Positions 1 through 10,252 of a stretch of 64,000 nucleotides of DNA are shown here, in pieces; the first letter of the stretch is position 1; every line of letters begins with the position of its first letter. The position numbers were made by a program, and so were the translations under genes. The DNA lies in assembly GCA_009829735.1 (NCBI GenBank), contig CM020620.1, forward strand, positions 13,017,420 through 13,081,419, in the 5' to 3' direction. The notes beneath the pieces were generated by a model. It ran no database searches and was not told where the DNA came from. It saw nothing but the letters and a program-made list of their open reading frames with translations. The DNA is from Pyropia yezoensis. Lineage: Eukaryota > Rhodophyta > Bangiophyceae > Bangiales > Bangiaceae.

Positions 1-1107
1 CCGCGTTGGCGATGGACATCCTTGGGCCACCGCCCGTGACCGAGGAGGGCAACCAGTACCTCCTGGTCATCTGTGACCGCTTCACGAAACTTACGCGAGC
101 GATCCCACTGGCAGAGATCACGGCCATGTCGGTCGTGTCAGCCTTCCTAGATCACTGGGTTGCCGCGTATGGCATCCCAGATAGTACACTATCGGACAAT
201 GGACCGCAATTTGCGTCTGTACTGTTTCAGGGAGTGCTGGATATGTTGGGGGTTAAGGCAAACTATGCCACCCCCTACCACCCACAAACTAATGGGCAGG
301 TGGAGCGCTTCAACAAAACTATTGTTAGGCAGCTGCGCCACTATGTGAGTGAGCACGTGAAGACGTGGGACCAATACATTTCTATCCTTACTACTGCCTA
401 CAATTCACAGGTTCACTCATCTACAGGGGAAGTACCCCTCGCTTTTGTGACCCCCCGTCGCGTGCGGTCTATTGCCGTGCGGCGGTCGCTCCCAACTAGG
501 GAGGATGGTGGCAGTACGCCTACTCCTACTGAGAGTAAGGCGGAGTTCGCCGCTAGGCTTGAAAACCTCATCCCTAAAGTCAGGGCTGAGATGGACAAAG
601 CACAAAAGCGCTACAAGCGTACCTTTGACAAAAAGGTGCGCAATGCTAAACATGTCCCCGAGCAGGGTGACTGGGTGCTGGTACACTCGCACACCCCAAC
701 TGGGGGTAAGCTGGTATTCCAGACGAAGGGACCGTACCAGGTCCTTCGTACTGATGGGCGGCGCTTCACCATCGAAAGTGACGATGGGGTCCGCACAGTG
801 AACGGACAGGACGTGGTCAAAGTTGCACCACCGCCTGCAGGCGACCCAGCTTGGGCGCGTGCGTTGGAAGTCGTGGCGCCTCCCCTCACTGCCTGCGGCC
901 AAACAGGGCCCGCAGGAGTACGTGTTCGATAAGTTCATCGACCACGGATGGGATGAAGACACTGACCGCCTCATGTTGAGGGTGCGTTGGTTTGGCTACA
1001 AAGCCAAGGACTGATACGTGGGAGTATGTGGAGGACCTTCCGCTGAGAAGGTCCGGGCGTACTGTGCCCGGAATGAGATAGACCCTAACAGCCCTCCCTC
1101 AACGTGA
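1..1107 (+). pseudogene. pol: pol fragment: integrase core and chromodomain, frameshifted
   Basis: The frame from base 6 reads the retroviral-type integrase core from its first catalytic Asp (MDILGPPPVTEEG), through the second Asp (LSDNGPQF), to the Glu in NGQVERFN, the DDE triad. A GPY/F-like module and a C-terminal chromodomain follow. Compared with copy Y at 15071-16176, there is an extra base near 869 (ttggaagtc versus ttggagtc), an extra base near 1012 (ctgatac versus cgatac) and a missing base near 1040. The chromodomain is therefore out of frame. The equivalent of Y's stop codon is at 1105-1107. Confidence 0.88.
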
Positions 1108-1218
1108 GGGAAGGCCGAGCAACAGTGCCAAGAGAGTGCTTCAAGTCGAAGTGGTACGCAGAGTGGCTTTTAACTACAGCCCTAACCCTCACACTCTCAC
1201 AACAAAGGCAGCTGCCAG

Positions 1219-3156
1219 CTAGGCACGCATGCTAGACTCTCCCACTCCACGGCCCTCGCCCTCACGTGGAGGCGAGCGGCGAGACCCACGCCGATAACGG
1301 TCTCCACTCGTTGGAGGGGGCGGCGGCTCCAAGTCGGAACCGTCGCGCCTCTCACGGTCGCGCAAGTGGCGCCGACCGTGGCCACTCTTCTGCCTGGTCT
1401 TGCGCGCAAGTTTGCGACGCAGACGCTGGACAGACTCCGTCTCCGACGGGGTAGAGGACTCCGAACGGAGTAAGACAACTCGTCTTCCGACACGGAGGGA
1501 GAGCGCCGGAGTGTCGGCGACGACGGCGAGGAGGCGAGTATGCCCGGCTCGCGCGACGTTTGCCACGCCCAAGTGGGGCTGGCTGGGGCATAATAGCCCC
1601 AATGCGAGCCAACTCGGCTGTCATAAACTCCGCCACCGACTCGCAACTCGCGGTCGCCACTGCAGTACGAACGCGCTCCTCAAGTTGAGGAGTCTCGGAA
1701 CTCTGTAGGGTTGCGGTCGACGCGGCCAACCAGGAAATGGTGCGCACCAACGTGGTGATCATCATCTCTGAGGTTAGAGGCGTGGGCGGCAACACCAACT
1801 TGGGGTATACCGTCAGGAGGGTGGCCCCCAAGTTGGGGGACACCGGGGTGGAAGACTCCACGGCCACGCTGATCGGGATGTTCCCGTGAGGTTGGAAAGG
1901 AACAGGAGGAAGCGGAGGGGCCCGCCGAGGTGGCGGTACCCGGGTGTAACTGCGACCCCGACTTGGGGCCCCCGCAGTGGGTTGAGTCATATGGTCATCA
2001 TAGGAGGCACGGCCATAACTATGGGCTTGTCCGGGGGTGGCGCAGTGTGGCGATCCACCCCCGGGGCATACGGGTAGTCCCCGATGCCCAACCCCTCTCG
2101 TAGGACCACACGGCCGTCGTGAAGTTCACGAGCGACCCACACGAACTGGCGAAGTGCGCCATCGTCCTTGGGCCCACGAGTGGGGCGGCGCAACTTGTGC
2201 TCAATGCTCTCCCACTCGATAAACTTATGGAGCCGGAGCATCTCCTCAAGTAGAGTGAGTTGTCCTGATGAGCACCCCTCAGCAACTAGCTGAGGGGTGA
2301 GCTGTTCCAAACCTTGGATGAGCCGGAGGGGGAGATGCCAGAGCATCCCCCGCCGCTGAACACAGGACACCCAGGTCGACATGACCTCGAGGAGCCACTG
2401 GGTGGCCAACATGGCCCACACCAGGTGATCAGGGGCAGCCGTCAACATGACGGAGCCGAAGTGGTCAAGCAACCGTGGCACAACGCCGGGAACCCGTAGG
2501 GGACCTCAACTTGAGGCCACCACTCGGGCTTCTTCGGATAGTACTGCTCCTTACTGGCAGCAGACTGTTGAGGAAACTCAAGTTGAGCCGAGGTCACCAA
2601 GTAGGGACCTCGCCGGAAGTCTTTCTCCATCCGCACATCAAAGTGATGAGTGTGCGGATCGGCCTCGTGGAGGTACGGTGGGCGAGTTGCCACAGCGTCC
2701 CACGTGAAGGTCGGCAAGTCGCCGGGACCCGGGATAGTTCCCCCGCGGTCCACCATGGCCTTGGCACGCTGAACGTCCTCAACCTCCTCATCGTCCAGGA
2801 AGGCAAACTGGTCCGTCCTGAAGCCGGCAGGGAACCCGACCCTACGGGGATACTTCTCCCGTAGGCGGTCCCATACCCGGCCCATCGCTGCGCCAAGTCG
2901 GCCACAGCGAAGAACAGTCAACCCCTCCTCATAGAGAGGCCAAGCGGGGTAAAACCACCGCCCCAAGGCCTCACGCGGGACAACTTGTCCCGCCTCCGGG
3001 GAGACCCCGCCGTCAACCCAAAGCCGGGTGACGCGGGAGTCCCATCCCCCGGAGCGATCGCGGAGCCCCCGCCGGAAGTCCCGGCGGGTGCTGCACCGTA
3101 GGAGGTGTCCTCCATGCGCTCGTCAGAGAGTCCGTCTCCACTCCCGGAGTCGCCAT
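1219..3156 (-). pseudogene. antisense accessory gene of family 1, broken copy
   Basis: This is the copy-A counterpart of the intact antisense genes at 16288-18231 and 45323-47266. It starts at an ATG at 3156 (MATPGVETDSL) and is broken into several frames by small indels: just after the start (cgtcagagag versus cgtcaagagag in Y), near 2480, near 1990-2000 and near 1500-1600. The block containing FGSV and HLP is still readable at about 2300-2470. The gene lies between the integrase and the 3' LTR and converges on pol, as in the other copies. Its decay contrasts with the intact frames in Y and C. Confidence 0.8.
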
Positions 3157-3492
3157 GGCTCTCCCCAAGTTGGGGAGAGACGCTCTGGCTATCGCAGCAC
3201 GAGACCCGCCTCGAGTTGAGGGGACTCGGATCGTGGGTATACGGGTGGCCTCCCCAGCGTGGGGCGGCCCAGTGGAAGGTGAAGGGGAGGTGGTGGTGAT
3301 GGTGAAGTGTGAACTGAGGAGAGCAAGCTGCCGAGTGGGCAAGCTTGAGGAGAGGGGCGGTCAACGTGACCGCCTCCACATCCGCGTTACGTACTCGCTG
3401 GGGGACAGGAAGTCGCGCCCCCAACGCCGAGACGTGCGTTACGCACCCCCTCACAGGGCCGACCGGGTCGGTCGGAACTGAGGAGAGGGGAG

Positions 3493-3958
3493 TGTGGCAG
3501 TATTGACCCCCAGGTAGGGGGGCAACACGTGCCATGCAAGGGGCGGCAGGCCACTAGCCTGATCCGTTCCTCCCCTGCATTTGGGTCCATATTCCCTAAG
3601 TTTGGGATAGTTAGCTTAGTAGTAAATCCAACTTGGATTTGAGGGTTTTCTGCATTTATCGTCTTGAATTTTCGTGTGGCCCGGTGGGCAGGTGCTGGGG
3701 TGGGAGATTCTGAGTGGCGAGATTCTGAGTGGACCCTGGGGGATAAGGGGAGGGACAGCGGGGCTTGGCCTGCGTCCCCGTCCCGACCAAGAAACTGTTG
3801 GACCACACACCATCCTCTTGTTTGTCCGTGGGGGGTTTGCCCCACAACAGGGACAGAGTGTGTGCGACTTGCACTTCTTCCGGTTCCCCCGACACGGGAG
3901 GCAGCCCTTGCACACCGCCCCAACTTGGGTGCCGTGTGTGCATGTGGTTTTTGCCACA
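3493..3958 (+). repeat. family-1 3' LTR of copy A
   Basis: The repeat is 466 bp, begins TGTGGCAG and ends TTTTGCCACA, so it has TG...CA ends inside a 7-bp inverted repeat (TGTGGCA/TGCCACA). A purine-rich tract (gaggagaggggag, 3480-3492) abuts its left end, which marks this orientation as the sense strand. It is about 97-98% like the LTRs at 9714-10181, 18570-19038, 19092-19560 and 44516-44984. A one-base deletion near 3772 breaks the antisense cysteine-rich frame found in the other LTR copies. Confidence 0.92.
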
Positions 3959-5349
3959 GGGGGCCTGGACGACTAACGTCCTCCCAGTGGTGTTCCCGTC
4001 CCGCCTGTACGTCGCACCCGTGCGACTACGCGGGTCGATGTATGGCCCGTACTGGCTGCAGTGGACACAGTCGTCGACGGTGGTGGTGGCGGTGGCGGTG
4101 GCGGTGGCGGTGGCGGTGGCGGTAGGGGGGTGTCGACGGCGACGCGACGGCGGCGTCCTGTACGACGCGACGCGGTGCTCCTGGTGGGGAACAGGTGGCG
4201 GCGGCCGGCAGTGCCATGACGGGGTACGTCGGGCGGAGACGGGGGCGACAGACGCGCCCCGTGGTCTGGTGGACAGCAAGACCTAAGACAGCGCACATCT
4301 TGCCCGTACCCTCACCTACCACGGGGTGCGTCAGCCGCCCCCTTTTTCGCCGACGAGCCAATGTGGGTGATTGTCGGCCGTTCACTAGCAGGTTAGACGC
4401 CGGCTTTTCCCGGGACCTTTCCCAGGATGAGTCGGATGTTTCCCGGAGGGGTTTAACCGATAGTAAGCCCGCGTCCACTGAGAAAGTGGGGCCCAGAGCC
4501 TCAACAGGTTTTCGAGATCTATGTAGCCTGCAAAGATGACGCCCGGGCATCCCTGCTCGTCCCTCACACCCAGTTAAGACCCCATCAAGCGGACATACGG
4601 GTTTCCACAGGATCCGGGCCGTTCCATTGGCGCCGGGGAACCTCTGAAAGATCTGAGCCTGGTGATGGTGACGTCGGCGGTGTCGGCTGTCACCCTTGAA
4701 CGCTCGTAAGATCCTCGGAACTCTGCGACGTGGCGGTCTGCACCCTCGCGGGTGGTGCCCGAGAGGGGCCCACCAGTCCATTCATGAGGCCGAACCGTAG
4801 CTGCCGCGAATCCCATCGTGAGAAAATATCCAAATGTCTTGACCTTGCACACGTCGGCCGCATCTGACTGGATGACTTGGTGCGGTTCCGAGCCGCGTCC
4901 TGTCCGGTGTGGCAGCCAAGACAACGGACAGAATTCGAGCGGGGCGCGCCGACCAAAGCCGCTCGCTTGCCCACAAGCCTGCCCAGCGAGTCACGGGTCC
5001 ATATCCCTGGGGCCAGTCGGGCGCCCAGATGACAGCCCGCTGGCTGGCAGCCGCGTCGGAAACATGACCCGACGGCGCTAGCGCCGCGTGCCGGGCCCGC
5101 CGTGTCACCAGCGGGCGCCGCGCACCGGGGGTGAGTCTTGCCGGAGGGTCAGCACATGAATGTAACAGGCACTTATTGTCTCTCCTGTCCTAAACTCAAC
5201 AGGCACGCCGTTTCAGCTTCCAGCAGCTCCTCGTAGTGGTCCTCGCCATCGGCAGGGCAGTCCTCCGTCCCGCCCCCGCCTGTTGCCCGCCCACTCGACG
5301 CCCGGTACGAATCAATCTTACGAACTGCCCAGTGCCAGATTATCGGCCG
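3959..5349. other. intergenic stretch, no gene recognised
   Basis: No reading frame in this stretch resembles a known protein. It contains a hexanucleotide microsatellite of GGTGGC units at about 4078-4123. Short frames that cross the microsatellite encode only repeated glycine, valine or proline patterns and are not taken as genes. It may be the non-coding end of the decayed transposon to the right, but no inverted repeats were found to support this. Confidence 0.5.
4078..4123. repeat. GGTGGC microsatellite
   Basis: About seven uninterrupted hexamer units follow a short GGT run. It lies just right of copy A in non-coding DNA. Confidence 0.9.
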
Positions 5350-7690
5350 CCCACTTGGTGGCTTCGTCTGTCTGCTTCTGAGCGCAGGAGGCAGACTCCA
5401 GGCGGGGCCCTTCAGAGGCTGCCCGCCCTACAGCTGTCCGCTTGTCACCTAGATTCTTGGCGACCCGGGCGCCTTCTGGCGCTGGAGCCCTTCGCGGTCC
5501 GCGGTTAAAGGCCCCGTCGCCTGGCGCCCGACTCACGGCCATACGCCGCACGTAGGCCAGGCAGCTCTCCACAGGTGTCAGCCGCGTAATGATTGGCGTT
5601 CTGGTTATAATGCCCATGCCACGCCTCCAGCCCTTGCTCACTGTAACGGCCCAAGCTGCCGAATAGCGAGAGGAAGTCTGGGGCGTGGCACGCCAGCACG
5701 TGCAGCTTTGGCGTGATAGACGACCACTCAAAGTGCTTTTTAAGACCGTCCACCAGCTGGGCAGCGCCACGTCGGAAGCGCGCCACGTCGTCCTTAGGAA
5801 TGGTCGCGACGGTGGTCAGCACGGGCAGGAGCTCCCGCCACGTTGCGCAGGCGCCCGAGTACGCCGTGCTGACCCACTGGGGCACGCTGCCGTCCAATAG
5901 GGAGCACACCATGGACAGCCGTCGCCCAATGCGCTGGCATTGTCGCCCCTCGAAGGCCCCTCCAAAGTAGGGCTTGGGCTTGACCCCAACTGCATATCTC
6001 AGCACACGCACCAGGTCATTGGCGTACCCGCGCGCTCGCGCAGCCCATTGCAAAAATAGACGGCCTCAATCCCCAGACAGAGGAGCCAGACCGTGACGCC
6101 CAAAAAACCAAATGAAGGGGCATTGGAGAGATATGGCTGGGGTCGATGATGAGGAGGGGGCGGCGCTCGATGGAGAGGTGCTGCTTCAGCGACAGCGGGG
6201 TCCCGCGACTCGCGTTTCCGCCTTCTTGATAGGCCTCGGCCATTTTCTCCATTTTGCTGCCGTGTCCGCAGAGTGCCGCGTGCCTTGCTCCCCGCTTGCA
6301 TATCCCCGTACTCGTCGACCAATAGGCCGATGCGATCCGTACGGCCCCGCATTGCTGTGCAGTAAATGCATGGCATGCGGCTGCTGGCCCCCATGTGGCC
6401 GCACCAGAGGGTAACGAAGCTGTAGTCCCCCGTCAGGATGAGCCGCACGGCGCGCACTCCCTGAGACCTCCACCCGTCCGTCCGCAGCGCGTCAATATCT
6501 GGAACGTACACGTCAGCCATCCTTGACAGGGCGTCATGGTCATCTTTCTTGGACGGGAACACGCCGTAGAGAATTGTGTTCCCTCGACTGCATGGGTGCT
6601 CTTAGTTGAGGATGGAAAGGAAGGCTTTACATGAGCTTAGCAAGCCACCCTTGTCAAGTCCAAAGCACAGCTGGACGTCCCGCACCTTCGGGTCCGGCAC
6701 GGCCCCCGGGCTGTCTTGCCCCTCAAATGCGGACACAGCCTTAATCTCCTTGCCGTCAGGTCCACGTGTCGCACGCTCGAGGAAGTCGCCGCCAGCCAGC
6801 AGGTCGTCAATCAGTCCTTGTAACAGCCGCCCGCGGCGTGACGAGGAAGGCCCCCGCCCCGTCAGACATCACCTGGTTCCGCTCCTCCGCTTGGGCCTCG
6901 GCGAGGTCGCGTCGCAGTACTTCCCGGCTTGCCAGACCACTGGTGGCCCCACCCCTAAAAAAGGCGGACACGCTGCCATAGCGTCCTGCTAATGTTGTTG
7001 TCCAGGACGAATTGCGTTTGCAGCCGAGCTGAAAGGGGCGCCAGAGCCGCCGCAGCGGGGGCCACCACCACGCCACCACTTTGGCGGGCCCGCCGGCATA
7101 AGTCCTTCACAGCCGCAATGAGGAAGCCGTGCTCAACCCCGAGCACCCTGCTGGCCGCTGCGGCAACCTCAGCGGCCCTCCACCGTTTTTGGCGCGGGCC
7201 CACGTCCACCTTGCGGGGGATGGTATAGCTCGTGTAAATCCGTGTGCTACCATTAACAAAGGTGACCTTGATAGACCCCGGCCGCGTAGCAGCAAAAGTA
7301 CTCATTGACTCGTGCGGCGTCAAGCTCCCCATCCTCCTCCTGCGCCTCTCCCATTGGACCGTCAAGACGGGATACCTCGGCCGAGGTAGAGGCTCTGCCG
7401 CACCGCACGCTCGCGCGGAACGGCCAGTGGGGAGACGCCAAGGGAGTGGGGCCACGTCCAGGCCAGCCACTTGCACTGCCTCCAGCTGAGGAGGCGTCAC
7501 GTCCACACCAGCCACCCACACTGCCTCGAGCTGAGGGGGCGCCACGTGCGCACCAGCCACCGCACTGCCCTCGCGCTGGGGGGGCGCGACGTGGAAGCCG
7601 GCAGGGCGGACGGTCCGGAGCGCCGGGCGCGGACCGCCAGACCTGTCCAGAGTTCCGCGCGTCGCCTTCTTGCGTGCTCTCAGATAGCAC
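5350..7690 (-). pseudogene. decayed transposon-type gene of unrecognised class
   Basis: Read on the minus strand, pieces in different frames join into one protein-like series: QLCFGLDKGG, then after an in-frame stop near 6615 GVFPSKKDDHDAL, then LILTGDYSFVTLWCGHMGAS followed by CIYC, then IIDPSHISPMPLH, a hydrophobic GVTVWLLCLGIEAVYF block, and KLHVLACHAPDFL with SEQGLEAWHG. The series DKGG, GD...GH..SS..C..C, PLH and SEQG.EA.H recalls a family of eukaryotic transposon proteins that I cannot name with certainty. Frameshifts near 6250, 6110, 6050 and 5560, plus the stop, show that it is dead. The N-terminal part (about 7250-7690) contains a 15-residue tandem repeat and runs into the assembly gap. 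Confidence 0.55.
7451..7600 (-). repeat. 45-bp tandem repeat (15-residue coding period)
   Basis: There are three full 45-bp units (7451-7495, 7496-7540, 7541-7585) and a partial fourth. On the minus strand each encodes a variant of VAG-x-D/H-V-A/T-PPQLEAV. The period is a multiple of three, and substitutions are conservative between units, so the repeat probably arose within a coding frame. It lies in the N-terminal region of the decayed gene at 5350-7690. Confidence 0.8.
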
Positions 7691-7715
7691 ACCGAGCAGG
7701 TGCCTGTCGGCGCCC

Positions 7716-8215
7716 NNNNNNNNNNNNNNNNNNNNNNNNNNNNNNNNNNNNNNNNNNNNNNNNNNNNNNNNNNNNNNNNNNNNNNNNNNNNNNNNNNNNN
7801 NNNNNNNNNNNNNNNNNNNNNNNNNNNNNNNNNNNNNNNNNNNNNNNNNNNNNNNNNNNNNNNNNNNNNNNNNNNNNNNNNNNNNNNNNNNNNNNNNNNN
7901 NNNNNNNNNNNNNNNNNNNNNNNNNNNNNNNNNNNNNNNNNNNNNNNNNNNNNNNNNNNNNNNNNNNNNNNNNNNNNNNNNNNNNNNNNNNNNNNNNNNN
8001 NNNNNNNNNNNNNNNNNNNNNNNNNNNNNNNNNNNNNNNNNNNNNNNNNNNNNNNNNNNNNNNNNNNNNNNNNNNNNNNNNNNNNNNNNNNNNNNNNNNN
8101 NNNNNNNNNNNNNNNNNNNNNNNNNNNNNNNNNNNNNNNNNNNNNNNNNNNNNNNNNNNNNNNNNNNNNNNNNNNNNNNNNNNNNNNNNNNNNNNNNNNN
8201 NNNNNNNNNNNNNNN
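7716..8215. other. assembly gap (500 N)
   Basis: There are exactly 500 ambiguous bases. The round length suggests a placeholder of unknown true size. Sequence left of it is the decayed gene at 5350-7690; sequence right of it is the gag of element X. Missing parts of X (the rest of gag, pol, antisense gene, 3' LTR) may be inside. Confidence 0.99.
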
Positions 8216-9594
8216 TTCACCACAGCTTGTGGATGAAGAAACCCACAAAGATTGTTGAGCTTACGGACTCGCTCCGCAAAGGACAACTCGTCCTCCGCCT
8301 CTTCCTGATGGGCTTGCGTAAACTTCTCGACTTGAGAAGCCAACGCTGCCTCATCAACCATGGCTCTCAACAACCAGTTGACGAGCTCCAAATAGGACGT
8401 CACCTCCCCAGCGCCTCCACTTGAGGAGCTGGGCATGACGGACATAATTTCTGTCCGCAGGTCTCCCTTCGTAAACTCCTGTAGCATGTAAAAAGCCATG
8501 CCTTCACTTATGGCATTGTCGTCACAGGCTTTTGTGAAACGACGTAGGAACTCAAAGACACGGAGGGGGGAGTTCCATCCCACTCCGCTCTGTGCCCAAA
8601 AGAATGAAGTGCATTCTTCTTGGCACGGCCCATAGCTCGGGCCTGGTCAGGACCATACGCCACCGACTTGTTGTGGAGAGCGTAGGTCTCACAGTCAAAG
8701 ATCCTCTGGTAGACCGGGTTGGCTACCTGAATCTTGGGCGGCACCTCACGTTGAGGGAACAGCCGCTGTGGCACTGGGGTAAGTTCACTCTCAGTGCCTG
8801 TAGTCCGGCGCGGCGCGCTTGGTGTAGCCGCCGGCGTTTCCGAGGGAAAACTCCCCGTGAAGGGCGTACGCCCCACCGCGTATGGTGTGGCTCCCTCGTT
8901 GGGAGTCACAGGTGTCGCCCCCAGTTCGGGGCGACCCGAGGTAGGCGTCTGGAGAGATTCCCCCTGCGCCTGTGGGCTCGAAAGCCCCAATCCGGTCTGG
9001 ACATTAAGGCCATCTGGCAAACTCGCCACAATCTGATTCAGAATAGTATTCGTCATCGTGACCACCAGGTCCGGCAAAGTCTGCCGCAACACATTGGTCG
9101 CCTCCCGATGGACAGTTTCCGCGAGGAGGGGATTGACGATTCCAGTTGAGTCTCGGTCCGCCTCCGGGAGTCCACCTGAGGGGTAACCACGTTCCTCAGG
9201 GGTCTCAACCGGGGGCCTGGGCGCGAGCCCATCACCGACCAACGGAGGTCCGCCGTCCTCCGAAAGCCTAGTTGGCGACGACTCCAAGCCAAAGTTGGCT
9301 CCAACCCGAGTGGAACCCGCGGGGACAGTCCTCACCCCTTGGGACGTTCCCGTTGAGTATACCACACGGTGGCCAGACTTCGGCCCACCCACATCAGAAG
9401 TGTCACCCGAGTGAACTCCCGACTGAGTCGGGGTGGCCTGTTGCCCGCCGCACTTCCAGTCCTGCTGGCTTGAGGGACCTCTAGTCCCTCTGCGACCCCA
9501 GGTAAACCCACCTGTGTCTCACCAGTATTCAAAGGCACTGAAGTACGTGCGTCACCCGTGTACTCCCCGGACGACGCGGGTCCGAGCTAGCCAT
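8216..9594 (-). pseudogene. gag: gag 5' part of element X
   Basis: The start ATG is at 9594 (MAS...), matching the gag start of Y at 10253. One base is missing just after the start (gacccgcgtcg versus gaccccccgtcg in Y), so the first codons are out of frame. A long frame at 9392-8508 then carries the proline-, glycine- and threonine-rich N-terminal half (PPLVGDGLAP, LPDLVVTMTNTILNQIV). The capsid-like part follows in another frame, with LVNWLLRAMVDEAALASQVE and FAERVRKLNNLCGFLHP, and runs into the gap. This block and 10182-11636 form inverted arms of about 1.45 kb. Confidence 0.8.
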
Positions 9595-9692
9595 GTTGGC
9601 TGACGATCCGTATCACACGGTCCAAGACCACCGTTCCTCTGAGACAGAGGGCCCCCTACACCCGGGTGCACCCGGAGGTAAAGTTTACCTCT

Positions 9693-9711
9693 GTCCCCTG
9701 CTTCTCCACCA
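9693..9711 (-). promoter_or_regulatory. primer-binding site of flipped Y 5' end
   Basis: It reads TGGTGGAGAAGCAGGGGAC on the minus strand, two bases after the LTR end. It has one mismatch (A for C) to the PBS of element X (19089-19071) and of family-2 element E (52103-52121). It would pair with the 3' end of a tRNA finishing CTGCTCCACCA. Its position fixes the sense direction of the LTR. Confidence 0.8.
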
Positions 9712-9713
9712 AA

Positions 9714-10181
9714 TGTGGCAAAAACCACAAGCACACACGGTACCCAAGTTGGGGCGGTGTGCCAGGGCTGCCTCCCGTGTCGGGGGAACCGGAAGAAGTG
9801 CAAGTCGCACACACTCTGTCCCTGTTGTGGGGCAAACCTCCCACGGACAAACAAGAAGATGGTGTGTGGTCCAACAGTTTCTTGGTCGGGACGGGGACGC
9901 AGGGCCAAGCCCCGCTGTCCCTCCCCTTATCCCCCCAGGGTCCACTCAGAATCTCGCCACTCAGAATCTCCCACCCCAGCACCTGCCCACCGGGCCACAC
10001 GAAAATTCAAGACGATAAATGCAGAAAACCCTCAAATCCAAGTTGGATTTACTACTAAGCTAACTATCCCAAACTTAGGGAATATGGACCCAAATGCAGG
10101 GGGAGGAACGGATCAGGCTAGTGGCCTGCTGCCCTTGCATGGCACGTGCTGCCCCCCTACCTGGGGGTCAATACTGCCACA
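9714..10181 (-). repeat. family-1 LTR, original 5' LTR of Y (inverted in place)
   Basis: The LTR is 468 bp. Its sense direction (TGTGGCAG...GCCACA) runs right to left, and its right-hand edge in that direction is followed by the primer-binding site at 9711-9693. It differs from Y's 3' LTR at about six sites in 468 bp by eye and differs more from X's LTR. On the plus strand a frame stays open across the whole LTR and holds a cysteine cluster (CKGC/CQGC, CRGNRKKC, CPCC). Confidence 0.88.
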
Positions 10182-10252
10182 CCGGGTGTAGGGGGCCCTC
10201 TGTCTCAGAGGAACGGTGGTCTTGGACCGTGTCATACGGATCGTCAGCCAAC

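Larger units (their letters stand above)
1..3958 (+). mobile_element. Ty3/gypsy chromovirus family 1, copy A (3' half)
   Basis: The left window edge cuts into the integrase of a chromovirus. The order is integrase and chromodomain (plus strand), an antisense gene (minus strand), a polypurine tract, and a 3' LTR. Position 1 aligns with position 15071 of copy Y, and the two stay nearly identical to the end of the element, so A and Y are recent relatives. A is inactive: its integrase/chromodomain frame and its antisense frame both carry indels. The five bases after the LTR (3959-3963, ggggg) would be one half of the target duplication; the other half lies outside the window. Confidence 0.9.

Noticed and set aside
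417-974. Minus-strand frames opposite integrase and RT (here and at 15487-16043, 47354-48071, 14375-14848)
   Set aside because: They mirror the codon pattern of pol, have no motif of their own and are explained by GC-rich third positions.
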